Numbered from the stretch's first letter, positions 11,935 through 22,600 are shown. The stretch is 64,000 nt of DNA from Piezodorus guildinii (GCA_023052935.1 CM041292.1:169115900-169179899); one strand, 5' to 3'. The notes: generated by a model not told the origin, from the sequence alone. A program made the numbers and translations.

Positions 11935-12712
11935 TGTGTGTGTGTGTGTGGTAACTCCCGGGCGAAAACGGTAAGTCCTATGAAACTGAAATTTCATATT
12001 TAAGACAACTATACGCCCGAGACGTGACAAAACTTTTTTCATCAAAATGAGATTACCAGAAGAGGCACTTTATACCATGCATTTTGCACCTTTTTTCGAT
12101 TTTCTCAAAAACGGTTCCGACGATTTTGATTAAACCCGCTATATCAATGTAGAATTTGATGAGCTTTAATATCAAGTAGGTATTATTTGGATAAAAATGG
12201 TCTGACAGGGCTTAAATACCGATATTTTAAATTTTCTTCCCCTAAAGTACCTTTAATTTTGTAGATTCAATAAAAATAACTAAATTATCTTGTTAACGCT
12301 GATGAAAAACTGATAAATATATAATATGAATATATTCGATACCCAACTAAAGGAGAAAACATAAAATATATTTTTTTAACGCAATTTTTCGTTTTTGAGC
12401 ATAAGAGCAGTAATATACGTGTATGATATACCGTTGGAAAGCTAAAGATTATAGAAAAAATATTATCTCATTCACAAGATTTTAAAAGTTAATAGAGAGC
12501 GATGAAATTAACATAAAACTAACTGATTATTTTAGATAATAATATAATAGATTTTTTAATGAAACACATGTTTCTATAGAAATTTAATTTAATTAATTCT
12601 TTAATAGTTTCAAGTATTTTTATCTCTAACTGTATTTGAAAATTCTTTCATTGATTTTAAAAATGGAGGTAAGTGAAAGTCTAATGAAAGTTGCCCGCAT
12701 CAGATTTTTTTT
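11743..12712 (-). repeat. DINE-like element, copy D, next to the Ig exon
   Basis: The copy has a clean hairpin at its start (ACTTTCACTTAC, TATATATA, GTAAGGAAAGT), a long (GT)n tract at 11868-11950, and the terminus GGTAAGTGAAAGTC at about 12667. It then has GCCCGCATCAGATTTTTTTTT. It ends 46 bp before the splice acceptor of the exon at 12759, so it lies close to the branch-point region but does not contain the acceptor. Confidence 0.8.
11868..11950. repeat. (GT)n microsatellite inside DINE-like copy D
   Basis: About 40 GT units with a few interruptions (CGCGTG, GGGTG). Other copies of the family have a much shorter GT run at the same place, so the expansion occurred after insertion. Confidence 0.95.
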
Positions 12713-12758
12713 TACTTTTCTCTGACTATATAACTAACTCTGAATTCCTTTTTTCCAG

Positions 12759-12942
12759 CCCGTTGGTATGTACGCTAAGAAATACGAGTGGGCAGGCTCA
12801 CAGGAGAACGGAGATTGTAGCCTTTGGGTAAGGGCGGCGACGCTGGACTTCGACGACGGAGAATGGGAGTGCCAAGTCACCGCTTCGGACTTCACCACGC
12901 AAGACGCACTCACGTCCACTCCAGTCCGTCTTGTTGTCAGGG
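12759..12942 (+). CDS. Internal exon of an Ig-superfamily adhesion protein
   Basis: The exon encodes the C-terminal half of an immunoglobulin-like domain of a cell-surface or secreted recognition protein. It starts after CTTTTTTCCAG (AG at 12757-12758) and ends before GTAAGT at 12943. The frame opens with Pro-Val-Gly-Met at 12759 and ends one base into a codon, so it is phase 0 to phase 1. The 61 residues include strand E (DCSLWVRAATL), the Ig signature DFDDGEWECQV with its cysteine, and the closing strand (STPVRLVVR). Bases and codons are GC-rich against the AT-rich flanks, and there are no stops, both signs of selection. The closest family I recognise is Kirre/nephrin-like insect proteins, but that is memory and not a search. 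The Met at 12768 is internal and not a start. The other exons are not visible in this window. Confidence 0.88.
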
Positions 12943-13489
12943 GTAAGTAATATCAATTTGAAACTTATTCGCATGTGTCATTTGAGTCCAAATGTGTGAT
13001 TTGCGGGTGCTTAGCCTATATAAGTGGATAATATAGTTAAAAACTTTATTTGAAAGACAGAAAGAAATAAAGCATATAAATAAAACTGATATACTAAAAC
13101 AAAATCGTGATATCGGAGGGGAAAAAAGTTATTCTTATATGGCCTGGTTATATGAGTAGATTGTGCCAAAAGAAAAAACACGTAGAACTATTATTATACT
13201 GCTCACTAAAATCATAAAACTATAGATATAAAAAAAAGTTTTTATACTTACATCTTTTTAGTGGTCTATAAATTAGAATAGCATAAGGACAGTAGTATTA
13301 TTTTACCTTTCTGCATTCATATATTCAAAAGAATGATTGCTGAGGATATAGAGGAATGATTAGTTTTTAATAAAATTAAAGCATTTATGGAAAACTGAAA
13401 CGAAGTGGGACTAATGATTTTTAAAGGAAAATGATATTTAGTTAGCTTTGATAAAAAGATCAATAGAAAATATGTACAGCTATAAAAAT
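12943..13489. other. Intron sequence after the Ig exon
   Basis: AT-rich intronic DNA. No second Ig exon with consensus splice sites was found in it. Confidence 0.6.
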
Positions 13490-14010
13490 AAAAAGACCTG
13501 CAAATTAATACACAATGGTTTATTATTCCCAAATAACTGCATTAGGATATAACAGTTTATATAGTAAAGGCAATAATTCAAAGGAAAATGGTCTATCACC
13601 ACTATTAATTTCAAAACGCTCTATATATCTAATATTTCTAAACCGATTTCAATGATTCTTTTTTCGTGTTGTAGAAACTTTAGTTCTCTATCGAATAGCA
13701 CTAATAACTGAATTTTAAGTGTTTATTAATTTGAATAGATTTATTAAAGTAAAACTTACTTGATTAGCTGTAATTTTGGATTAATTTGCTGATATAACGT
13801 CTAGGTGTTAGGATCATCGTTGGATGCCCTATTATTTTTTATTTTTTTTAGGACAGTGGAAAAACTGATTTTTTTTTTTTTTAATTTTTTACTCGGCTTC
13901 TTAATTTTCGTCTTTCAATATCTTGAAACGTAAACATTCACAAGAAGTTTTTTTTTTTTTTTTTTTTTGTTCGATTACAAAGGAAGGTACATTATTGAAA
14001 GTAATAAACT
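13490..14010 (+). repeat. F-family repeat copy
   Basis: The copy starts near CAATGGTTTATTATTCCCAA and ends with TACATTATTGAAAGTAATAA. The two ends are loosely inverted relative to each other (GTTTATTA and TAATAAAC). Between them lie a TCTATCACCACTATTAATTT block and long T-runs. Similar copies lie at 20585-21185, 21186-21565, 25424-25790, 48510-48890 and 58310-58570. The element has no coding capacity, so a MITE-like origin is an inference. Confidence 0.55.
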
Positions 14011-15021
14011 AAAAGAAAAACAAAAATTGTGCTTTTCGTATTCATTACACTTGATCGAAATGCTATCGTGATATCAATGTTTAATGAAATCGTCTTTAAC
14101 ACATTTTCGTTCTCAATGAAATTCTCTGACTAAGGTAAATTGCCAGACTTGCAAAACTTTATTTTGCCATGTATCTTTAATATTTTATTGTTGTTTTTTT
14201 TTTGTTTTTTTTGGTTTTATTAATAATAGTGATGATTATTTTTCTTTCAATTAATAGTAATAAAAATGAGATGGGGTAATCGGAAATAGTACAAAAGAAA
14301 ATATATCTGTGCGATTATTATTGATGTCAGCTCAATAAAACTGTGATATATATATTTTTCTATTCAGAAAAGAAATGAAGTTGTCGACGTACAAATATAA
14401 TAAATTGCCTTGCTTCCATAATAAATTCCAATAAGAAATAGGATCCTTGGCATTTTTTCTTGAAGTTTGGCGCCATTTGTATAAATCATACGCTTCTCCT
14501 TGCTAGTGCTTATCTTCGTCAGTATTTTTTTTTCATTCAACTTCCGACTTTTATTCATTTAAATACCACAAGGAGAAAGAAAATTTTCCGACTTTACTTA
14601 CCCTTTAATAAGAAAATATTGTTATAACAACCATTTCTGATGATTGTGACTAAGAAATATTTTTTTGAGGCAGTTCATTTATCTTTCAAATGTAGAATTT
14701 AATTTTATCATTTACATCCATATTTATATATTTTTGTTTAATCTGTCAATATGCTTGCTTTAACCCAAAAGCTCGTAACATTTCAAACTAAAATGTTCCG
14801 CATAAATCTCTGATAAAAATCACTAAGTAAGAATATGCATTGGAAGCCATTGTCATTCGCTTTGTATTTTATTTATGTATCATATTCACTTGCTTTATTT
14901 TCTGATACAGTGGTATGTTTCAATTAATAAATAAAAGGTTCCTAGTAATTAATTTATCAGTTATCCATTTTTTTAAATTCGTCTTGGGTAAAGTACATAG
15001 TTAGGAACATTGTTTCTATAC
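14011..15021. other. AT-rich stretch without a recognisable gene
   Basis: Nothing recognisable on either strand apart from poly-T runs. A 64-codon minus-strand frame at 14364-14558 has no domain signature. Confidence 0.5.
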
Positions 15022-15100
15022 TATTGGGTTGATGCAAAATTAATGCAGGTTTTTAGTAGGTATTGTAAATACGCCATATCTTTACTTTAACCATATATAT

Positions 15101-15733
15101 TTAATCAAAATAATTTCCATCTGAATCAATGCACTTTTGCCAACGTTCAACAAGCTTTCTTATTCCACCAGAAAAAAAATCCGAATCCCTGGACTCAATG
15201 AAATCACGAAAAGAATTTTCAATGTCGTCCTGGTTTTGAAAATTTTTCTCCCTCAAAAAGTTGTCCAGATGCCTGAAAAAGTGGAAGGCTGTAGGAGAGA
15301 GGTCAGGTGAATAAGGCGGATGTTGGAGAACTTCGTAGCCCAACTCGTGCAGTCGTCGAAGCGTTGGTTGTGCAACGTGTGGTCTGGCGTTATCGTGGAG
15401 CAGGATCGGCCCCTTCCGATTCATCAATGCTGGGCAAAGACGTTGCAATTTTTGAGTTCCGAGTTCCGCCGCCATTTCTCGTGTGGTTTTGGTTGGGTCT
15501 TCTTCCACTTTTGACCTCAGCTGGTCGTTGTCCAGAGCAAGATGACGGCCCCGACCTTCCTTGTCTTCGAGGTCGAAATCTCCTCTGCGAAACTTCTGGA
15601 ACCAACGCTGCACCGTGCACTCAATAATAGCCCCCTGACCCCACACTTCATTAATATTACGAGCCGTTTGCGCAGCGCTGCGCCCTAATTTAAATTCGTA
15701 AAAATAAATTTGACGAAAATCGCACTTTGACAT
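15101..15733 (-). pseudogene. Mariner transposase with about 130-residue internal deletion
   Basis: Mariner transposases cut and paste the element at TA sites. The frame starts at Met-Ser-Lys-Cys (15733), follows the helix-turn-helix region (FYEFKLGRSAAQTARNINEV and VQRWFQKFRRGD), and reaches TREMAAELGT at about 15455. It then jumps in frame to QKLQRLCPALMNRKGPILLH. The family is usually about 345 residues and this frame has about 210. The missing part holds the first catalytic aspartate and the sequence between it and the second. The second (HDNARPH) and third (PYSPDLSP) aspartates of the DD34D triad remain. The C-terminus (SDGNYFD) is complete. No stop or frameshift occurs, so the deletion product could still be a stable DNA-binding protein. 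The subfamily looks cecropia-like by motif. Confidence 0.93.
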
Positions 15734-15861
15734 TTTCGATTCAAGACCTTTGAACACACTGAACAAAACGATTTTACTAAACAAATTCATGGTGAAAGAG
15801 AGGGTATTAGATAAGGTTTGTTTTGGTATAATAATGATCAATGTTAGGATTAGCTTTGTTT

Positions 15862-16080
15862 TCTATTCTAAAAAAAAAAAAAAAAAAAAAAACAATGGTC
15901 CCTCCCATTTTGCTATGGATAAATAAAGGCTTAGAAGAAGCCCTTGAAAGATTACTAGTGCATCCAGCGCATATAGCAATCCTCTTTAGAATACCTCCGG
16001 GTAACAGAAGGACAAATCTGACAGCTATACACATTACATTTGTATTTGTATTTTGTTCGAAAATAAAACCAGAGGGTAAG

Positions 16081-16139
<59 letters not shown>
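15862..16139 (+). mobile_element. 5'-truncated Jockey LINE tail inserted in the mariner
   Basis: The body (about 15893-16081) is the 3' UTR found at 44201-44390 and 47913-48091, here on the plus strand. It has ATGGTCCCTCCCATTTTG at its start and CCAGAGGGTAAG before a long A tail (16083-16140). A 13-bp duplication, ATTAGCTTTGTTT, flanks it at 15849-15861 and 16140-16152. A second A-run of about 22 bases, preceded by TCTATTCT, lies between the left duplication and the LINE body. A plain 5' truncation would not produce that. The insertion is younger than the mariner. Confidence 0.85.
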
Positions 16140-16142
<3 letters not shown>

Positions 16143-16432
16143 AGCTTTGTTTACACAATTGGAATTAAGATATTGCAATAGAGGAAACCTGCATTAATTT
16201 TGCATCAACCCAATAGTAGCTGCTCAACGAGATCAGACCAAACAAGGCGAAAACGGAAAATTATTTTTAGTGTTCTTCCAGTACCCTCTTCATAGATGCT
16301 CGGTGAGCACAGGAAGGTAAATGGAATTCAGGATAGATAAATAATTATAATGGGGACCCGTGCTTGAAAGAAAACTGAAGATAACGCATTTTTTGCATAA
16401 AAATTATATGTACAAAAAAAAAAGAACAAAAA

Positions 16433-16436
<4 letters not shown>

Positions 16437-16516
<80 letters not shown>
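16437..16516. repeat. (TA)n microsatellite
   Basis: About 37 uninterrupted TA units. Confidence 0.97.
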
Positions 16517-16522
<6 letters not shown>

Positions 16523-16559
16523 CGAGAAGGAGCTAATACCAATGATAACCTAGCTTAAA

Positions 16560-17290
16560 GAAAAACCTTCCATTCATGGCTTAATAATAAATGCTCAAAA
16601 AACAGTTATCTTGGCTAACGGACATTCATAGTCAATTAGGCATTTTCTTCCGGACATGAAGATGTCAAGCAAACTACCTAGGACAGACAATGTCTTTCTT
16701 GAATAGGGCGCCGAAGAGATCGAAACCAGGATAGGAAAGGTATGGAAGAAGTGCTGGCATATTAAGCCAGCATACAAAGTATACAAGCCTCAAATGCATA
16801 TTAAAAGGTAGAAAAGAAATCAAAACCAAAGCAATCGCCTTTAACAGCTTAGTTATTCCTGTTCTAACCTATAGCTGTCATGCATGCTCGTTGACCAAGA
16901 ATGTCGAGAGAAAGACGTCTATCCAAGAAGAATGGAAAGGACACTAGGGGTCTCTCTTCTGAAAAAATCAATTCAGTATGATAAAGGGGTCTAGCCTGGA
17001 TGGTCGACGCCGTAGGCTACGCTAGAAAAATGAAGTGGACTTGGGCAGGCCATGTAATGAGGAAGTTTGATGATAGCTGGGCAAAGAGAGATGTATAATA
17101 GATACCGCTAAATAAGAAGAGAAGCAGAGGTCGACAACGAAAGCGTTGGGCTGACATACTCACCAATGAAAACGGCTCTTCATGGATGAGACTAGCAAGA
17201 GTTCGAAAACTTGGAAAATGATTGTTAGCAACTCCAGATTTCTTATTCGGCTAGTCTCCGTTAAAGACGGTAATCTCCCTTCGGCGAAAA
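16560..17290 (+). pseudogene. LINE reverse-transcriptase C-terminal fragment (decayed)
   Basis: Pieces of translation on the plus strand, in shifting frames, match the end of a LINE ORF2. They include FNSLVIPVLTYSCHACSLTK, then RRMERTLGVSL and KMKWTWAGHVMRK, then RSRGRQRKRWADILT and WMRLARVRKLGK. The phrase order (LTYGC, AGHVMR, GRPxxRWxDD, WxxLAQDR) is standard for RTE, Jockey and CR1-type elements. Several stops and indels are present, and no catalytic YADD block remains. The sequence after 17226 may be 3' UTR. Confidence 0.75.
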
Positions 17291-17374
17291 TCTATTTGTA
17301 AATCAATTGATTGTAAATAGTTATTTTTTCATTCTACTAAAGGAAGATTTTTTTTTTTTTTGTATTCTCATATA

Positions 17375-17375
17375 A

Positions 17376-17440
<65 letters not shown>
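17375..17440. repeat. (TA)n microsatellite
   Basis: Two TA runs separated by one TTATA step. Further TA-rich sequence follows near 17575-17610. Confidence 0.95.
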
Positions 17441-17443
<3 letters not shown>

Positions 17444-18599
17444 ACTCTGCTGACGGAGTAATCCAAAGCAAGAATGTTTTTATTTTGTATTTATAGAAAA
17501 AAAATGTATTATATTAATAAACATTATTATTATTATTATTGTTATATATATGTATTTATTTTTTATGTGTTTCATATATATATATATATGTATATGTATA
17601 TTTGTATATGTATAAACGATTATGTAAAATCAATAGTTCCAGAAATTATTTTAATATTCAAATATTTTAATAACGGTAGATATATATATTTTCAGGAGTG
17701 TAATATTCATTTTCATCTAAATAATATTCTGGAATAAACACCGAGCAATATGGCCATTAAATGTAAAGAAGGGAATATTTGAAAATGCAGCCGGTCCTTA
17801 ATACATTCCATATTTGCCCTAACCGTGATTGTGTTTATGTAGGCAGATTTATACAGCTATAAAACGCCATATCTTGTCCTTTCGACCCAGGAGGGTACCT
17901 ACCACTCCCATATTCCCTCTTTCCTTATTTCCCCAATATTCACTCTACGCCTTTTTCCATCCCCAAGTTTCATTTGAAATATTTTCTAACGGATAGAAAT
18001 GAAAATAAGTACATTAAAAATATTATAACAGAAAAAAAATCTGGTTTTGTTTAAATCAAGTATATATTTTTTTCAAACATCTATCTTACTTAAATATATC
18101 TCTGATGGTTACATTGTAACAAATTTTTTTTTTTTTTAATTATGAGGATCAAGATATAGTAAGTTAGTATACTTTTTCTATGACTGAGCCTACACAATTG
18201 ACTGTGGCGAGCTAACGCTTAAACATTAGTTTTCCTCTTTAACTTTAAAATTCTAATAGAATGTGGCTAATACCCTGAAGGAACAGAAGAATATTTGTAC
18301 CCTAGGATTGATCTACGACTAGTAGAACAAATAAAGATTTATCCTGCTACAACCTATCTCGAACTCATAATCAAGAAATCAGTAAGCAGTATCCCTCCGA
18401 AAAAAACAAACAAAAATCTGTCGCTGTTAACGGATATATTTCGAAATTATTATGCCGATATAGCCTTAACATGCGGCGTTTTGTTTCAAAATAACTTCAT
18501 CGTTCATTACTCGTATAATTATGAAGATAAAACTAGAAAATGTTATGGGATTAGTGCTTCTAAAATTCAAAACAACATATAGAAATTAATTAGAGATTC
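17441..18599. other. AT-rich stretch, one unidentified 95-codon frame
   Basis: A plus-strand frame at 18295-18582 (95 codons) is unusual for having a mixed amino-acid composition. It includes IYPATTYLELIIKKSVSSIP and GVLFQNNFIVHYSYNYEDK. It has no domain I recognise, its start is a GTA/ATG-poor context, and it ends where a DINE-like copy begins. A GC-richer patch at 17790-17970 is unassigned. I do not call a gene. Confidence 0.35.
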
Positions 18600-18994
18600 A
18601 TACCATTTTAATTAGAATGAAACCTACATGATATTAAAGCGCATTAAATTTTACACATCGATATAGCGAGTTTAATCAAAATCGTTGGAACCGTTTCCGA
18701 GAAAATCGAAAAAAGGTGCAAAATGCATTGTATAAAGTGGCTCCTCCGGTAAGCTCATTTTAATGAAAAAGGTTTGGTAACGTCTCGGGCGTATATTTGT
18801 CTTAAATATGAAATTTCAGTTTCATAGGACTTACCGATTCCGCCCGGGAGTTACCACACACACACTTTTTTGCGGGACTTGGTTATTTGGACTCAGGGGA
18901 TCCTAAAACGTGTATTTCCGTTGAAAACTGGAATTCGAATATTTTCACGATCACAATACTTTCCCTTACTATTTATAGTAAGTGAAAGTAAAAA
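18600..18994 (+). repeat. DINE-like element, stem-loop half
   Basis: The copy is in plus orientation. It has the conserved central phrases (AATCAAAATCGTTGGAACCG, AGTGGCTCCTCCGGTAAGC, CCCGGGAGTTACCACACAC) and ends in a hairpin: CTTTCCCTTACTATTTATAG and then TAAGTGAAAGT. The 5' part with the other terminus is missing. The frame 18893-19090 on the other strand is incidental. Confidence 0.8.
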
Positions 18995-19509
18995 TAAGAT
19001 AATTTGGTTAATATTGTAAAAAGTTGAAAGTAAAATTTCCCCTCTCCTCTCCCCTCCCTCAAAAAAATAGAAGAAAAACATTAGTCTCATAGGAGCCTTC
19101 TGCTGATTCTTCTAATCTTGGAGAAAAGGTAGATATTTATAAAAAAAAAAAAAAAAAAAAGAAAGAAAAAAAGTAACGTTTATGGATACGTGGAATCGAA
19201 GGAAAAAAAAAGAACTAATGTGACTATTTCAAAGGACATCCCCGATTTCCATATTTTAAGGACTGTTTTAATTCTTTTTTTTAAAGTTTAATTCGCCATT
19301 CTCTTTGAAAGGATTCTTAATAATTGACATATATTGTAACAAGGATACAATTCAAAATGGAACCCAATGATAGCCCACCTCAAAAGAAAAAACAAATACA
19401 TAAACTTCTTAAAATGCGACATCCAATATTGCAGTTAAAGGAACTACAAACTATAAATATTGCATAAATATACCGCTTCTACTTCAAGAATTTCCAATAA
19501 GGGGATTTA

Positions 19510-19576
<67 letters not shown>

Positions 19577-20184
19577 AAATAAAAATTCAAAATGGAAAAG
19601 AACCATAAGCTTCTTTGATGAATACAACTCCTCAACAAGCTTATTTAGTAATCCAATCACACTAGTCAGCTGCTTTAAGATGAATTCCATTTTGTCAGAT
19701 CGAAGAGCAGAAGATTGGTTCGTAGGCAGTACTACTGCTTGTGCTGGCAGGAGGTAGTGTTGGAGGTTTTGCCAACCCTCAGTAAAACAAATAATTGAAG
19801 TGCATTGTTGCATTATTTGTTTTTGCAATATTGTTTTATTGGTTACTTGATTGTTAAACAATAAAGGAGATAATAGAAAATATATATTGGTTGTCAGTTA
19901 TTATTGGTACTAATAACGAGTTTAATCTAAGCAAGCCTTTTCAGAATTATTTCAAATTTATGGAATAAAACAGTCTGGGTTATACGTTAATTATTAAATG
20001 AAAATAAACATTCTTTAATTACAGCCTTTCATTGGCATTTCCTTCTCCCTTTTAAATCAGGCGTTCAAAGTGCTCTTGATGAATTGGTAATTTGGAACTC
20101 CTTCCCTTAATCATCTTATTCGGACGACCTTTAAACCAACGATATTCGACAAGACCCTCTTCTGAACTTTATAGCTTCATTTAA
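18995..20184. other. AT-rich stretch, unassigned
   Basis: It contains a poly-A run at 19141-19160 and a (TA)n tract at 19517-19571. At 19600-19861 a minus-strand frame has non-trivial composition (QQCTSIICFTEGWQNLQHYL and SVIGLLNKLVEELYSSKK). I cannot assign it to a family, and it runs into the TA tract, so it could be a piece of an unknown element. Confidence 0.35.
19517..19571. repeat. (TA)n microsatellite
   Basis: Two TA runs joined by a single phase shift at about 19541. Confidence 0.95.
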
Positions 20185-20583
20185 GGAGGGTCCATGACGA
20201 AGAACAGGTGGATGAGGGGTAGGCTGGTAATTGGAGTGGAGGCGACCGGTGACGGGGTAAGATCTGGTTTTACTGCAGCATCTCCATTAGTAACAGGCCG
20301 GCAAACGGTATTCGATTTTAATTGCGACGGTTTCATTGAAGGGATTGGACTTAATCTCCCGGTACCTTGTTACCTCATTCCGCCTAATCCCTCGACTTCT
20401 CTCATCCCCTGTTTATTTGAAGCCTTCGTTTTAACGGGATCCCTATCCTCGTACTCATTACTCCAAATCCCGTGTATTCCTTCTGTAGATTTTGATCTCT
20501 ATCCTAATTGTATGGAGACATCTGAAACTTTAATTTGTACTTTCCCAAAAACACTTCTCTCATTCGTATATAAAACACTGTAA
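20185..20583 (+). other. GC-richer block with an unidentified 129-codon frame
   Basis: The frame 20194-20583 is open for 129 codons in a GC-richer island and includes RLVIGVEATGDGVRSGF and VFDFNCDGFIEGIGLNLP. Splice sites, signal peptide or domain motifs are not evident. The stop lies two bases before an F-family repeat. It may be a decayed retroelement or a chance frame; I give it no function. Confidence 0.3.
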
Positions 20584-20584
20584 A

Positions 20585-20613
20585 TGATCACAGAATGGTT
20601 TATTATTTCCAAA

Positions 20614-20676
<63 letters not shown>

Positions 20677-21185
20677 CATTATAATAATTTTTATAGCTGT
20701 ATAAACAATTAAGTTATGTGTATAGCCATAATTTAATCAATGCTTAGTTCAAAACCCATTATCTCCGCAATTTCTCAACTTATTTCGATGATTACTTTTA
20801 TGTTTTGTAGGGGATATAATTCTCTATGGATGACATGACGTAGGGGAGCGTAAATGTTGTTATTTGGTTGTATATTATAAACAATTGTATTCAATAAGAG
20901 ACTTCATGAAAAATTGGTATATATAAATATAGAAAAAATTTAATAAATTTAATTAAAAGCAAAATGTTTTAAAAACTTTTTAGATAATGGGGAAAAAGCC
21001 CCAAAACGTTGACTGAAATTGACGAATTATTTAATAATGATAATAAAAAATATGATGGAAGAAAAAAATTGTGCTTGTTTTAAATTGGTTTTGTTATTTT
21101 GGTTTTAAATATGTTAAAACATAAGACCTAATATTTTTTTGGTTCTATTACAAAAGTTCATTACTGAAAATAATAAGCTAAAACG
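20585..21185 (+). repeat. F-family repeat copy
   Basis: Starts at GAATGGTTTATTATTTCCAA and ends at TTCATTACTGAAAATAATAA. A (TA)n tract lies at 20621-20672. It is followed directly by the head of another copy. Confidence 0.55.
20621..20672. repeat. (TA)n microsatellite
   Basis: About 26 TA units within an F-family repeat. Confidence 0.95.
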
Positions 21186-21565
21186 CTGCAAATTATCATA
21201 CATTGGATTATTACTTCCAAATAACTATATTAGGTTACAATATTTTTAAACTACAGTTTAATTAGATTAACTATTAGACAGTTAATTATTATGAAAAACG
21301 ATAAATAATTCAAGGAAAACAGCCTTACCGGTCAAACCACAGCTAATTTTACACCACTATATCTAAATAGATTTCAATGATTGATTGCCGATAATGAGAA
21401 AATATTGGAATTTATTTACTTATTAATTCGTCCAAACGTATTTTTTATTCGTTCTTCGAGTTCTACGGGCCTTGATCGTAAGCTCTGATTACAATTGATC
21501 AATGATTGTAACCGATTTTTTTTTTTATCGATTACGCAGGTTTATAATTAAAAATAATGAACCAA
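21186..21565 (+). repeat. F-family repeat copy, head to tail with the previous one
   Basis: Begins GCAAATTATCATACATTGG and TTATTACTTCCAAATAACTA immediately after the tail of the preceding copy. It ends near AATTAAAAATAATGAACC. The head-to-tail contact suggests tandem duplication or insertion at a preferred site. Confidence 0.5.
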
Positions 21566-21577
21566 AATTCATATTAT

Positions 21578-22600
21578 ACTTTCACTAACCTATATTTAAA
21601 ACTAGCGACTCGCCCTGCTTCGCAAGGATGCAATTTGAATGTCGTATCATTTAATTTGAATACGCAATGTTTGACAGATTCATAGTTAATCACTTAATAA
21701 ACTTTAATTGATGAAAATGAATTAAATTAAAACATCACAATAAAATAATATAATACGAAATGCTAATACTAATTTTATTTATACCTGTTTTTGAACTTTT
21801 CATATTGAAAATAGCAATTATACTTTAATTTTAGTATTGGTTTGGTAAAAAAGTTCTATAAGTAAATTGAAATTAATTTTATTTACTCCAAAAAATACAT
21901 TAAAAGGACATACAATATTTTTACTGATAAATCTTTAACGGGACCAAAAGCTAAAGAATATTAAAAGTGTAATTTTCAGTGACAAAGTTGCTTTTCAGTT
22001 ATTTATTCTGTGTTATCGTTCCAATACCTACTAGCAATATTTAAATGCAATATTTTATAAGTGAATTATCATGTATATACCGCTATATAATGGAAATTTA
22101 CCAACTTTATGGATTTGTTTAATATTTAAAAGCAAATCTACATATGTTTCATGTTTTCGTGTATTTTCTGTAAATCTAGCATAAAACTGTGCTGTTTTTC
22201 TGAGCCAACATACTATTGTTCTGTTATATTAATATATTCGTTCACAGATTCGTGATCAATATATCACAGTCCAGAGATGGTCTGTAGTTTTTCCACGAAT
22301 TATTAAAATGTAAAATAGCATTTATGTGTTCATTCGACCGTATTGTTTTTCGTTTGGTTTGGTATGATTAATGTATCCCCAACAGTTCGTGAGAGAATTC
22401 CTCGAAAATCCTGTACATTTCTGACGTTTTGAATGTATTGGAAATACCATTCTTTATCTCTTATTCCTACATATACTCTTCAACTATAAGAATTTTATTT
22501 TTAACTACATACAGTTTAATACAGCTTTTTTCAGTGGAATTCATAATTTTTAAAATCAAATATATATTTTTTTTAAAATCAGTTTTATAATTTCTTGAAC
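21578..22600 (+). repeat. G-family repeat ('ACTCGCCCTGCTTCG')
   Basis: A short DINE-like terminus (TACTTTCACTAACCTATA) is followed by AACTAGCGACTCGCCCTGC and about 1 kb of AT-rich sequence. A second copy of this head, diverged, begins at 32482. I know similar head phrases as dispersed insect repeats, but cannot name the element class. No coding capacity is seen. Confidence 0.5.

Larger units (their letters stand above)
15024..16213 (-). mobile_element. Mariner (IS630/Tc1-mariner) transposon, internally deleted
   Basis: Terminal inverted repeats match for 29 bp. The left end begins TTGGGTTGATGCAAAATTAA at 15024, and the right end ends with the inverted copy at 16213. Each end is flanked by the expected TA (15022-15023 and 16214-16215). 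The transposase runs on the minus strand and lacks the middle third of its coding region. A LINE tail later inserted between its start codon and the right repeat. The element cannot supply its own transposase, but both ends look intact enough to be recognised in trans. Confidence 0.95.

Noticed and set aside
11752..12045. 97-codon frame with a His-Thr repeat
   Set aside because: The repeat is the (GT)n microsatellite read on the minus strand within a non-coding DINE-like element.
12734..12919. 61-codon minus-strand frame over the Ig exon
   Set aside because: It is the antisense shadow of a well-supported plus-strand exon with splice sites and domain motifs.
15807..16178. 123-codon minus-strand frame with poly-Phe
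   Set aside because: Translated T-runs from the LINE insertion, not a protein.
15841..16197. 118-codon plus-strand frame with long lysine runs
   Set aside because: It is made of two poly-A runs and the LINE 3' UTR, so the lysines are translated A tails.
16345..16542. 65-codon frame rich in Ile-Tyr
   Set aside because: Translated (TA)n tract.
18295..18582. 95-codon plus-strand frame as a gene
   Set aside because: No domain, no start context, no splice sites, and it ends at a repeat boundary; mentioned only as unassigned.
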